A stretch of DNA of 28,524 nucleotides from a virus: positions 1 to 28,524 of IMG/VR virus record IMGVR_UViG_3300008952_000229; one strand, given 5' to 3'. The position numbers and the translations under genes were made by a program. The notes beneath the pieces were generated by a model that was not told the origin of the DNA, made no database searches, and worked only from the letters and a program-made list of their open reading frames with translations. Positions 13,329 through 20,969 of the stretch are shown in pieces. The stretch's first letter is position 1; every line of letters starts with the position of its first letter.

Positions 13329-15404
13329 ATGGCTTATAAATTTCAATTTGGGGCTGCTACTATGAGTGGCTCCTTAGTACAGGAGGAAGGTATTACTACG
13401 ACCACACTTAGTGCAACTGGTGATGTCGATCTGGGTAACGCTACTACCGATACTGTTACAGTAACCGGTCAGTTTGATTCGGATCTTATCCCTTCTACTG
13501 ATAGTGCCCGTGATTTGGGTACTTCTGCTAAACAATGGGCGGAAGCTCACATCGATGCTGGTTACATCGATGCAATTACAGTAACTGGTACGTCAACTTT
13601 GACTACTGTTGATATCAACGGTGGTAATATTGATGGAACCGTAATTGGTGCTGCATCCGTTGCAGCTGGTACATTTGCCGCTGTTGCTGGAACAACGGGT
13701 ACCTACTCTGGTGTTCTTAAGACAGACGATACAACTGAAGCAACTTCAACAACTGACGGTTCTTTACAGACCGATGGTGGTTTAAGTGTTGCTAAGAGTG
13801 CTGTTATTGGAGATGACTTGGATCTCTTGTCTGATGGTGCAATTCTGAACATTGGAAGCACTTCTAAATTCACTTTGACAGATCAAGCAGCTAATAACTG
13901 CGTTATGGCTGCTTCAGGCGCCCGACTTGCCTTTGGTAATGCTGGCGAATACATTAGTGGTGATGGAACTGATCTCGACATCATATCAAGTGGAGATCTC
14001 GATATCACAGCTACTTTAGTTGATGTAACGGGTGCAGGTACTTTCAGCGGTATTCTCAAAACTGATGACACAACTGATGCTACTAGTAAAACTGACGGTT
14101 CACTTCAAACTGATGGTGGATTAAGTGTTGCTAAGGCAATCTACAACGGAACAGCGGCAACCTTTGCTGCGGATTCTGGTGTCGTGACGATGGGCGCAGC
14201 TACTGCACTCACCGTTTCAGCTGCTGGTATTCTGAATGTTAACAACGCAACTGAAGCAACTTCAACAACTGACGGTTCTTTACAGACCGATGGTGGTTTA
14301 AGTGTTGCTAAGAGTGCAGTTATCGGTGATGACTTGGACCTCTTGTCTGATTCGTCAGTTCTTTCGATGGGCCTCGGCTCGGATATTACGTTTACTCATG
14401 ATGGTACAACTGGTCTAACCATTGCTGCTACGCCAATCTCTGTTAAATCAGTTGGAGATTTAACTCTGTCTTCGTCCACCGACATCGTTCTCGATGCTAT
14501 TGGTGGAAACTTTGAATTCAAAGATGCCGGTACTGCAAAATTGACTATCGATCTTGATACCACTGCAGGCGACGTTGATGTAAATCTCATGGTTGATGGC
14601 GATGATTTGGTTTTCAATCAGTTTGATGGAACTGAAGTAATGAGATTAACGGATGACGGCGAAGTTCAAATTACGGCAGGACTCATACCAGACGCCAACG
14701 ATGGTGCTTATCTCGGTACAACTGCCAAACAGTTTAGCGATCTCTTCCTTGCGGAAGGTGCCGTTATCAACTTTGATAATGGTGATTTGACGCTGACACA
14801 AACTGGCGATGCTCTGGTTCTTGCCGGCGACGGTGTTCCTAAGTTAACTGCTACTCTGACTAACGCGCTTTCTAAAGCTGCTAACTCAGGTTTGGGCGGA
14901 ACGACTTATGACGCTTCTTCTGCTGTTTCCGACTGGAAACTAGACATGAACACGCTAACCGCAGCTGCAGTTGATGTGGCTCTCGATAGTGTTGCTATCA
15001 TTGATTCTAGTGACTCTAATCAAACACGCAAAGAAAGCATTGCGGACTTAGTTTCAGGAATGGCGGGAACTGGTCTTTCCGCTACCAATGGAGTACTTTC
15101 TGTTGGCGCTGCAAGCACTCCTAATGGAATTGGAGATGCCAATGCAGTCATGGCAGAAGGGCTTAACTATGGTACCGCTACTTTCACTGCTGCTCGTGTT
15201 TGGACGATGCTTGGTTCATCTAACTTATCTACTGGCGATGTTGTTCGCGTGAAGGCTCCTGCTGGAGTTTCCACTACTAACACGTTGACGATCACTGCTA
15301 GTGGTGCACAGACTTTCGATGGAGAATCAACCTTGAAGATTGAATCACCTTATGGTGGTATCTCTCTTTTCTACGTTGCTGCTGATACATTTGTGATTAT
15401 CTAA
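13329..15404 (+). CDS. Large fibre protein with repeated shaft modules
   Basis: 691 residues, the largest of the fibre set. ATG 13329 is chosen because GGAGGA at 13315-13320 lies 8 bases upstream; the frame is open to a GTG at 13281, but that start falls inside leader hairpin 2 and lacks a ribosome-binding site. Modules: LIPSTDSARDLGTSAKQW at about 54-71; three copies of a unit centred on TDGSLQTDGGLSVAK; LTLSSSTDIVLD and similar beta-strand repeats; a second LIPDANDGAYLGTTAKQF; C-terminal domain from about 638 ending ESPYGGISLF and FVII. Ser/Thr/Asp/Ala-rich with almost no Cys. These are standard fibre-shaft repeats in T4-like phages. Own promoter, structured leader and strong terminator suggest high expression. 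C-richer codon choice than the adjoining fibre genes fits that. Confidence 0.87.
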   Translation: MAYKFQFGAATMSGSLVQEEGITTTTLSATGDVDLGNATTDTVTVTGQFDSDLIPSTDSARDLGTSAKQWAEAHIDAGYIDAITVTGTSTLTTVDINGGNIDGTVIGAASVAAGTFAAVAGTTGTYSGVLKTDDTTEATSTTDGSLQTDGGLSVAKSAVIGDDLDLLSDGAILNIGSTSKFTLTDQAANNCVMAASGARLAFGNAGEYISGDGTDLDIISSGDLDITATLVDVTGAGTFSGILKTDDTTDATSKTDGSLQTDGGLSVAKAIYNGTAATFAADSGVVTMGAATALTVSAAGILNVNNATEATSTTDGSLQTDGGLSVAKSAVIGDDLDLLSDSSVLSMGLGSDITFTHDGTTGLTIAATPISVKSVGDLTLSSSTDIVLDAIGGNFEFKDAGTAKLTIDLDTTAGDVDVNLMVDGDDLVFNQFDGTEVMRLTDDGEVQITAGLIPDANDGAYLGTTAKQFSDLFLAEGAVINFDNGDLTLTQTGDALVLAGDGVPKLTATLTNALSKAANSGLGGTTYDASSAVSDWKLDMNTLTAAAVDVALDSVAIIDSSDSNQTRKESIADLVSGMAGTGLSATNGVLSVGAASTPNGIGDANAVMAEGLNYGTATFTAARVWTMLGSSNLSTGDVVRVKAPAGVSTTNTLTITASGAQTFDGESTLKIESPYGGISLFYVAADTFVII
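13732..13801 (+). repeat. 70-bp direct repeat, copy 1
   Basis: Identical, as read by eye, to 14248-14317, 516 bases (172 codons) apart in the same frame; it encodes the TTDGSLQTDGGLSVAKS shaft unit. Similarity continues past the exact block to about 13830. Confidence 0.9.
14071..14136 (+). repeat. Diverged middle copy of the shaft repeat
   Basis: Encodes TDATSKTDGSLQTDGGLSVAK; same protein motif as the two identical copies but with many synonymous and some coding differences (for example CACTTCAAACTGATGG against TTTACAGACCGATGG). Confidence 0.8.
14248..14317 (+). repeat. 70-bp direct repeat, copy 2
   Basis: Second exact copy of 13732-13801, in the same reading frame. The middle copy at 14071 is much more diverged, so copies 1 and 2 are likely to be homogenised by recent recombination or duplication. 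Confidence 0.9.
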
Positions 15405-15441
15405 TCTACGGCTTTCCTTAGATTTAAGATCATATCTTTTT

Positions 15442-15476
15442 GGATGTCCCTCTTTACGGGGGGCATCCTTTTTTTT
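15442..15476 (+). terminator. Rho-independent terminator after large fibre gene
   Basis: GGATGTCCC (15442-15450) pairs with GGGGCATCC (15460-15468, one T-G wobble), then eight T. The next ACTATTTA starts 3 bases after the T-run. Confidence 0.9.
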
Positions 15477-15478
15477 AG

Positions 15479-15486
15479 ACTATTTA
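15479..15486 (+). promoter_or_regulatory. Putative late promoter (ACTATTTA)
   Basis: Exact ACTATTTA directly after the terminator and 35 bases before the 15522 ATG; followed by AGTAATGA, a continuation (TAATGA) also seen after the 20962 and 23656 copies. Confidence 0.7.
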
Positions 15487-15521
15487 AGTAATGAAGCTAA
15501 TTATTTGCGAGAGGATATAGA

Positions 15522-16667
15522 ATGGCTTATAATGTTATTAAAGGGAAAATGGATGGTTTAGTAGGGCAACACGGCGATCAAGAAATAGAAGGAATTAAAG
15601 TTTTTAAAAATGTATTGAGCGCCAGTGTTTTTTACGATACTGATGCTGAAAGTCCTTGTGCTACTGAAAACAAAGTTGCTTTTGACGAATTAGTATTTGG
15701 GATCCCCAATGGCATCCTTGTATATGAAGGAGATAAAAAAGTCAAAACACCTTCTAATTTAACTTTTGATGGAAGTACACTTCATGGAGATCATGCTCAT
15801 TTTGGCTTTTTTAAAGGATCCGCCAAAGAGCTACACCATATTCCGGGAGAGAAGGTAATTGGAAAGGTAAAGGGCGAAAATGTTAATTATGGTAGTGGTT
15901 TAGAAGCGCACAGAGGCGTCTTAAAAGTGTGCGCTAAAAACGGGATCACTGTACTGGAAGAAGGAGTTCAGGTAGATGTGGCAATGGATGGTGGACTATC
16001 CTTTAAAAATCAAAAGCTTGTTATTAATCCTTCTCATACTGTAGACATCGCCACCGGTGGCCAGAACATTAGTGATGGCGATATGATTCTCATACACGAT
16101 TTAACACGAGGAGAAGTAAGACACACTACAGTAAAAAATTTATATGATGCCTCTATTGCGTTAAAGATTCCTCAGCCCGCCGGCGTTCGACACAGTCTCC
16201 AATACAAGGGCGCCAAAGAATGTGAGGGTAGCGCTAACTTGATATTTGATCCTCGCAGCGATGTTCTATCTGTCAAGGGAACTGTTAAAGCATTAAGTGC
16301 ACAAATTTCGGAGAAGATGGAGATAAATGGCGATTTAGAAATAAATGGCGCTCTCTATAAAGACATAAAAGTTGTCAAAGATAAAACATACGACTTCCAG
16401 GCGTCAGATAGTACAGTGTTGTTTGATACTACCGAACACAGAATTGAGGCAACGCTACCTCATCCTAAAGATAATCGCGGCAGAATTATTACAATTAAAA
16501 CTTTTGCAGAACAAAAATATAAATTAAGCTGCCATGCTTTAACCATTGCCGCAGAGGATGGCTTGATAGATTTTTCTAAAGAAATCCGAATTAAAAATAA
16601 TTATTCAATTCGTACCTTTCACTGTGATGGCGAGAATTGGTGGATTGTAAACAGAAGTGGCACATAA
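15522..16667 (+). CDS. Fibre-like virion protein, paralogue of 12154 product
   Basis: 381 residues. Starts MAYNVIKGKMDGL, like the 12154 protein, and shares SNLTFDGSTL (about 83), the HSLQYKG ... ANLIFDPRSDVLSVKGTV shaft unit (about 225-250) and a C-terminal domain from about 308 (EATLPHPKDNRGRIITIK ... HCDGENWWIVN). The middle (90-215) is its own: a Lys/Gly/His-rich segment with NGITVLEEGVQVDVAMDGGL. Its tail is the most diverged of the four C-terminal domains. GAGAGGA at 15510-15516 lies 6 bases upstream. Monocistronic by its own ACTATTTA; followed by the scaffold promoter without a clear terminator. Fibre or fibre-associated function inferred from module content. Confidence 0.82.
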   Translation: MAYNVIKGKMDGLVGQHGDQEIEGIKVFKNVLSASVFYDTDAESPCATENKVAFDELVFGIPNGILVYEGDKKVKTPSNLTFDGSTLHGDHAHFGFFKGSAKELHHIPGEKVIGKVKGENVNYGSGLEAHRGVLKVCAKNGITVLEEGVQVDVAMDGGLSFKNQKLVINPSHTVDIATGGQNISDGDMILIHDLTRGEVRHTTVKNLYDASIALKIPQPAGVRHSLQYKGAKECEGSANLIFDPRSDVLSVKGTVKALSAQISEKMEINGDLEINGALYKDIKVVKDKTYDFQASDSTVLFDTTEHRIEATLPHPKDNRGRIITIKTFAEQKYKLSCHALTIAAEDGLIDFSKEIRIKNNYSIRTFHCDGENWWIVNRSGT

Positions 16668-16692
16668 TAATAGTCTTTTTGCTATAGAGGGT

Positions 16693-16700
16693 ACTATTTA
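16693..16700 (+). promoter_or_regulatory. Putative late promoter for scaffold and capsid
   Basis: Exact ACTATTTA 33 bases before the gp22-like ATG; a T-rich stretch and AGGAG follow. The capsid gene has no copy of its own, so scaffold and capsid are probably co-transcribed from here. Confidence 0.7.
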
Positions 16701-16733
16701 TTTTTGAATTATTGTTTTTTTAGGAGCTAATTA

Positions 16734-18032
16734 ATGTCAACATTGCTAAAAGAAGCCATCATTGATGCTAAGGCGTTACGAGATGCCGCATTAAAGACGG
16801 CAGAATCCTCGATTGTAGAGAAGTATTCTGATGAGGTGCGCACAGCACTCGATAAACTTTTAGAACAAGAAGATCCCCTTGCCGCCGATCCAATGGCGGC
16901 CGATCCGATGGCGGCCGATCCGATGGCGGCGGATCCCTTGGCTGCTGATCCCATGATGGGGATCGAGGGAGCAGAAGGAGCCGAAGTTGAAGATATCGTG
17001 GATGGAGTTCCTTTATCTGCAACAGATAATTTGTCTGAAATGGAAGGCGAAGGATTAAAACATTTAGAAGATGAAGGAGAAAATGTGAAAGTGACTGTTG
17101 ATTTAGATGCTCTTGCGGAGGCTATAGAGTCTCTACAAACTGAGACGGGTGGAGGCGGACGATCTCCTAGTGATCCGGGCGTAGCTAAAAAAGACATCGC
17201 CGGAAAACAACCCAAACATTCATGGGAATCCGAAGAGGATGATGAACTAGAAGAAGAAATTGATATTAATGAAGAAGATTTAATTAAGATGGTGGCAGAA
17301 GCTACAGCAGGAATTACTGCTGCAGCACAAGAAGAAGCCGATGTAGACGCTATGGACTCTTTAGAAGGGGGTGGAAAATCAAGTGGCGGAAGCGAAGCTG
17401 TTGAGGCTGATGTCATGGGAACGGAAGACGAAGAAGGCGAAAAACAAGAAGAAGGCCTAGAGATTCCCGATGAGTTAATTGATGCCATCGCAGAAAAGCT
17501 CACAGTAGATATGGGCGCCACATTAGGTGGATGGGCAGGACGCTCATCCGAAAGTCAGAAGTGGGAGATGGGAAAAGAAATTGCTCATCGTCGTACTACT
17601 GATGTTAAAAAAGATTTAGATGTTTTGAGAAAAGCTCAAGAAGAGTTGGTTTTTGAAAATAAGCAACTCAAAGCGAGCAATAAAAAATATAAGCAGGCTG
17701 TTGGAGAAATAAAAGAAACCTTGCAAGAGGTTAATATTTCAAATGCGCGCTTGCTTTACACGAACCGTGTTTTGAGAAATACCTCCCTAAATGAGCGGCA
17801 AAAAGATAAAATTGCCGAAGCTATTTCTAATGCTGGTTCAGTTATGGAGGCAAAGACAATATTTGAAACGCTTGAAAGCGCAGCGCCGGCACAAACTAAA
17901 CGTGCCCCACAATCGTTGAGCGAAGCAATCAATCGTCCGTCTTCAATTATCCGTGCATCTCGCAGAGAAGCACAAACAACTGATCCATTCTTAGACAGAA
18001 TGAAAAGGTTAGCCGGAATTAAGAATAACTAA
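16734..18032 (+). CDS. gp22: Prohead core scaffolding protein (T4 gp22-like)
   Basis: Forms the internal core on which the capsid assembles and is degraded by the prohead protease. 432 residues against 269 in T4. Features: N-terminal helix; five-fold repeat of the pentapeptide ADP(M/L)A at 47-74; acidic, low-complexity middle (about 75-250, many Glu/Asp, Gly and Ser runs); a basic coiled coil at about 280-345 (RKAQEELVFENKQLKASNKK, then NARLLYTNRVLRN); and NERQKDKIAEAIS with AKTIFETLES at about 355-385, a signature of gp22 homologues in T4-like phages. The place immediately before gp23 is the T4 arrangement. AGGAG at 16722-16726 is 7 bases upstream. The extra length lies mainly in the acidic part. 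Confidence 0.92.
   Translation: MSTLLKEAIIDAKALRDAALKTAESSIVEKYSDEVRTALDKLLEQEDPLAADPMAADPMAADPMAADPLAADPMMGIEGAEGAEVEDIVDGVPLSATDNLSEMEGEGLKHLEDEGENVKVTVDLDALAEAIESLQTETGGGGRSPSDPGVAKKDIAGKQPKHSWESEEDDELEEEIDINEEDLIKMVAEATAGITAAAQEEADVDAMDSLEGGGKSSGGSEAVEADVMGTEDEEGEKQEEGLEIPDELIDAIAEKLTVDMGATLGGWAGRSSESQKWEMGKEIAHRRTTDVKKDLDVLRKAQEELVFENKQLKASNKKYKQAVGEIKETLQEVNISNARLLYTNRVLRNTSLNERQKDKIAEAISNAGSVMEAKTIFETLESAAPAQTKRAPQSLSEAINRPSSIIRASRREAQTTDPFLDRMKRLAGIKNN
16872..16955 (+). repeat. 15-bp tandem repeat in scaffold gene
   Basis: About 5.6 units of GATCCNATGGCGGCC-type sequence, each coding D-P-(M/L)-A-A. Units 2-4 are nearly identical and units 1 and 5 diverged. In-frame expansion or contraction would change length without breaking the gene. 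Confidence 0.9.
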
Positions 18033-18050
18033 AAAGGAGGTATTTAAATT

Positions 18051-19868
18051 ATGGCTGGTATTGTAGAAAGATTAACTGAAGGTATCATTAATCGTGATAT
18101 GCGTGCCGAAGGTAACGCATTGTTAAATAAGTGGGAGGCTACTGGTCTTCTCGAAGGGCTTGGTTCTGATCAAAAGCGTCAGACAATGGCTCGATTGCTT
18201 GAAAATCAAGCAAAGGAACTCCTCCGTGAGAGTTCATCCATGGCAGCAGGTGATGTCGAAGGCTTCGCAGCCGTCGCGTTCCCCATCGTTCGCCGTGTTT
18301 TTGCAGGCTTGATCGCCAACGATCTCGTTAGTGTTCAGCCCATGAGTCTCCCAAGTGGACTCATTTTCTTCCTGGACTTCGTGTTCTCCCCTGACTTGGG
18401 AGCATCCGCTAGCCAGACCGACCGTTTTGGTAACTTAGTTAATAAGTCCATTTACGGTACTGATCAGGTTGGTAGCCAGATCACAGGTGGTGTAGACTTA
18501 GTCTCTTCAGACGCGTCCTCACTCTCTGGTCCGCGCAACAGTGCTCGCGGTTATGCATACGCATCTCCGTCCGCTAGTAGCGTTCAGTTCGCTGCTGGTA
18601 CCGGCGTTGCTCTCAAGGATCAGTTCTACCTAGGCGGTGGCAACAGTATTACTTATGCTACTGACGCTCAGCTTAAGCTTATCGAATGGGATCCTGATCT
18701 CGTTGCGTTATCAGGCGGAAGCACTGCGTACAAGGTAGTTGTTCTTGATCTCTTGAAGTCTACTTATACGGCTGCTCAGACGGATATGGACAACTTGGCT
18801 GCATTCGAGATTAGTGGTGCCGCATGGAACACTTGTCTTGATGGACTCGCTAGTGATACTGCTTGTTCTTCAGTGCGTCGATTGACGACATTTGTTGCAG
18901 CAGGTAATACCGATCTGGCAACAGCAGCAGTTCGACATATTGGTATTATGACATCTGCAAGTATTGGTGGAGCAGGCTCTGCTTCTGTCGGTGCTGGACT
19001 TGGTGTACAGGTGCCAATTTATGACAATCTCACTAATGCTTCTGCATTGGGCGCGGTTGTCGGTACGACTGAATGGGGACTCGAAGGAAACGACCAAATC
19101 CCAGAGATCGACATCAAGGTCGACTCAGTGGCAGTCACCACGCAAACCAAAAAGCTCAAGGCTAAGTGGACGCCAGAGTTGGGGCAGGATCTTAATGCCT
19201 ATCACAACCTTGACGCCGAAGTCGAGCTTACCAGTATTCTTTCTGAGCAGATTGCTCTTGAAATTGACCGTGAGATTCTTGCGGATCTGGTAAATGGTGC
19301 AACCGCCAGTACGTACTACTGGGCTCGCTCACCGGGCTTGTTCGTAGATCGTACAACTGGTACGGAGGTTGGTGCTAGCGCTGCTGCTCCAGACTTCACC
19401 GGTACCGTTAGCGAGTGGTATGAGACTCTGATTGAGACCATCAATGATGTGTCCGCTCAGATTCATCGTAAGACTCTGCGCGGTGGAGCTAACTTCATCG
19501 TCTGCGGACCTGAAGTTGCTAATATCCTTGAGTTCACGGCTGGTTTCCGCGCAAGCGTAACCGCTGATGACGACAGGGGTACTGCTGGTGCAGTTAAGGT
19601 TGGTTCTCTTTCCAAGAAATTCGACGTTATCGTTGATCCTTACTTCCTGCGCAACGTTGTCCTAGTAGGACGCCGAGGCTCTAGTTTCCTAGAGAGTGGA
19701 TATGTATACGCACCTTATGTGCCACTACAGACTACCCCCACGATCTTCGGCCCTGAAGACTTCGTGCCGAGAAAGGGTGTTATGACTCGTTATGCAAAGA
19801 AGATGGTTCGTCCTGATATGTATGGCTTGGTTATCATTCGCGGCTTGCTTGGTGAGTCTGGTTCCTAA
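18051..19868 (+). CDS. gp23: Major capsid protein (T4 gp23-like)
   Basis: Main hexamer subunit of the head, 605 residues (T4 521). The N-terminal 60 residues are a removable helix; ELLRE at 56-60 followed by SSSMAAGDVEGF fits a T4-type cleavage after Leu-x-Glu at residue 60, where T4 cuts at 65. The mature N-terminus leads into AFPIVRRVFAGLIANDLVSV and QPMSLPSGLIFFLDF at about 93-112, the clearest gp23 landmark. HK97-fold elements follow (IDIKVDSVAVTTQTKKLKAK, LTSILSEQIALEIDREIL, GANFIVCGPEVANILE, KFDVIVDPYF). The region about 185-310, Ala/Ser/Thr-rich, looks like an insertion in the domain between. AAGGAGGT at 18034-18041 is near-perfect, and codons are more C-ending than in neighbours, both as expected for the most abundant protein. 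Confidence 0.96.
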   Translation: MAGIVERLTEGIINRDMRAEGNALLNKWEATGLLEGLGSDQKRQTMARLLENQAKELLRESSSMAAGDVEGFAAVAFPIVRRVFAGLIANDLVSVQPMSLPSGLIFFLDFVFSPDLGASASQTDRFGNLVNKSIYGTDQVGSQITGGVDLVSSDASSLSGPRNSARGYAYASPSASSVQFAAGTGVALKDQFYLGGGNSITYATDAQLKLIEWDPDLVALSGGSTAYKVVVLDLLKSTYTAAQTDMDNLAAFEISGAAWNTCLDGLASDTACSSVRRLTTFVAAGNTDLATAAVRHIGIMTSASIGGAGSASVGAGLGVQVPIYDNLTNASALGAVVGTTEWGLEGNDQIPEIDIKVDSVAVTTQTKKLKAKWTPELGQDLNAYHNLDAEVELTSILSEQIALEIDREILADLVNGATASTYYWARSPGLFVDRTTGTEVGASAAAPDFTGTVSEWYETLIETINDVSAQIHRKTLRGGANFIVCGPEVANILEFTAGFRASVTADDDRGTAGAVKVGSLSKKFDVIVDPYFLRNVVLVGRRGSSFLESGYVYAPYVPLQTTPTIFGPEDFVPRKGVMTRYAKKMVRPDMYGLVIIRGLLGESGS

Positions 19869-19892
19869 TCCGAATCCTTACTTGCTATTGAT

Positions 19893-19925
19893 AAAACCCC
19901 CACCTGTTGGTGGGGGTTTTTGTTT
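19893..19925 (+). terminator. Rho-independent terminator after capsid gene
   Basis: AAAACCCCCACC (19893-19904) and GGTGGGGGTTTT (19909-19920) form a perfect 12-bp stem with a TGTT loop, followed by T-rich sequence. Strongest terminator in the window. Confidence 0.95.
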
Positions 19926-19932
19926 GTCTGGA

Positions 19933-19940
19933 ACTATTTA
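19933..19940 (+). promoter_or_regulatory. Putative late promoter (ACTATTTA)
   Basis: Exact motif 7 bases after the capsid terminator and 61 bases before the 20001 ATG. A small hairpin (GAGGC 19946-19950, GTCTC 19956-19960, one G-T pair) begins where transcription would start. Confidence 0.7.
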
Positions 19941-20000
19941 CGAACGAGGCGAAAAGTCTCACCATAATATTAAACATGATTATAAACGGAGGGTTTAAAA

Positions 20001-20588
20001 ATGGGAAAAAGAATAGGCTTGAAGAGGACTCAAGCATTAATTGAAGGCTTGAGAAGAGAGATAGAAATGAACGGCGCACAACTCACAGGAGTTAAGCAGA
20101 TCAGCTATTCCGCTGTTCAAGACAGTTACGGTGTGTACGAGGCTGTGTTTGAAACTGATTTTGGTGGTTATACCGCTACGGCTACCGACAACGGTCTTCA
20201 GAAAACTGTTGCAACATTACCAGCATCAGCGCGTGTATTGGATTGTCACGTTATTTGCAGCGAAGCTTTTAGCGATGCAAACGCAAATTCAACCGATTTG
20301 GTACTTACAGCCACAACGGCCACGGCGGATGCCGCTGTGACGGCGACATTGACAATTCTTGACGGAATCGATTTTGGTAGCGATGCCAACGGTGCCGCTG
20401 GGATGATCACTGGTGCTGGCTTCGCTAGCACAACTGCGAGTTACGTCGGTGACGGTAGTACCGGAACGACTCTCTGCTGGATTAACAAGGGTACCGGCAA
20501 CGGCACCACTGAGAAAACTAGTGGAAAGCTTGTTGTGTACATTAAATACATTGGTTCAGCCCAGGCTACGGCGAACACCGACGTTTAA
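20001..20588 (+). CDS. Unknown virion-type protein downstream of capsid
   Basis: 195 residues. A basic helical N-terminus of about 35 residues (KRTQALIEGLRREIEMNGAQ) precedes a beta-rich Thr/Ala/Gly/Asp domain with strands such as YEAVFETDFGGYTATATDNG, AVTATLTILDGIDFG and KLVVYIKYIGSA. Two or three Cys. GGAGGG at 19988-19993 is 7 bases upstream. It has its own late promoter and terminator, and codon use similar to the capsid gene, both pointing to abundant virion protein. The helical N-terminus with RREIE could be a capsid-targeting or capsid-binding segment cut by the protease. Head decoration is a reasonable guess but no family is recognised. Confidence 0.75.
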   Translation: MGKRIGLKRTQALIEGLRREIEMNGAQLTGVKQISYSAVQDSYGVYEAVFETDFGGYTATATDNGLQKTVATLPASARVLDCHVICSEAFSDANANSTDLVLTATTATADAAVTATLTILDGIDFGSDANGAAGMITGAGFASTTASYVGDGSTGTTLCWINKGTGNGTTEKTSGKLVVYIKYIGSAQATANTDV

Positions 20589-20614
20589 AGTACGTAAAAT
20601 TTAAATAAAAATTT

Positions 20615-20645
20615 CCCCCCTCTTCGGGGGGGGTTTTCTTTTTGT
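20615..20645 (+). terminator. Terminator with TTCG tetraloop
   Basis: C-rich arm 20616-20622 pairs with G-rich arm 20627-20633 around a TTCG loop closed by C-G, followed by TTTTCTTTTTG. The extra-stable UUCG loop is typical of intrinsic terminators. Confidence 0.92.
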
Positions 20646-20655
20646 TAATTTGTAT

Positions 20656-20663
20656 ACTATTTA
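20656..20663 (+). promoter_or_regulatory. Putative late promoter (ACTATTTA)
   Basis: Exact motif between the terminator and the small basic gene, 33 bases before its ATG. Confidence 0.7.
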
Positions 20664-20696
20664 TAACATGTATTCACATAATAAGGAGAAAATGCA

Positions 20697-20903
20697 ATGA
20701 ACCCAAGAAGAAGATTATGGCTGAAAAACCTCCATAAAGAAAAAAAAACGACGGTAGAAACTGCTGTTGCGCCCACTCCCCCTGTTACCGCACCTAAGAC
20801 TACGAGTACTGTGGCGCCTGCTGCTCCTAAAAAAGTGGTAAAAAAAGCTGCTCCCGCCAAAAAGCCTCTTAAGAAAGAGAAGAAGAAAAGTTCTAAGAAG
20901 TAA
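20697..20903 (+). CDS. Small Lys/Ala/Pro-rich basic protein (histone-H1-tail-like)
   Basis: 68 residues, with no acidic residue outside a few Glu. N-terminal MNPRRRLWLKNLHKEKK, then a Thr/Pro/Val/Ala linker at about 20-42, then a C-terminal basic tail APKKVVKKAAPAKK and PLKKEKKKSSKK, resembling the disordered tails of histone H1 or of bacterial H1-like proteins. Likely binds nucleic acid non-specifically. AAGGAG at 20683-20688 is 8 bases upstream; an ATG at 20692 is followed two codons later by a stop and is not used. It is a single-gene unit with its own ACTATTTA and terminator, between capsid and neck genes. Possible roles: DNA condensation in the head, or binding to the capsid interior. 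Its codons and ends look normal. Confidence 0.75.
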   Translation: MNPRRRLWLKNLHKEKKTTVETAVAPTPPVTAPKTTSTVAPAAPKKVVKKAAPAKKPLKKEKKKSSKK

Positions 20904-20923
20904 TTTCTTTTCACTTATTGAAA

Positions 20924-20954
20924 CAGCCCCTAGGATGTCTAGGGGTTTTGTTTT
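20924..20954 (+). terminator. Rho-independent terminator after basic protein gene
   Basis: CCCCTAG (20927-20933) and CTAGGGG (20939-20945) pair over a GATGT loop, followed by TTTTGTTTT. Confidence 0.92.
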
Positions 20955-20961
20955 ATGAACT

Positions 20962-20969
20962 ACTATTTA
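20962..20969 (+). promoter_or_regulatory. Putative late promoter for neck genes
   Basis: Exact ACTATTTA, followed by TTTAATGA, 37 bases before the 20999 ATG. Probably drives the three neck and terminator genes. Confidence 0.7.

Noticed and set aside
16872-16955. Possible CRISPR or regulatory repeat array
   Set aside because: Units are 15 bases with no spacers and are in-frame coding for a pentapeptide.
16727-17521. Long open frame on the - strand (264 codons)
   Set aside because: Lies antisense to the scaffold gene's low-complexity acidic region, translates to Ser/Ala runs, and has no ribosome-binding site or promoter; an artefact of base composition.
18041-18046. TATTTA just before the capsid ATG
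   Set aside because: Overlaps the Shine-Dalgarno sequence and is too close to the start codon to yield a leader; lacks the AC of the motif.
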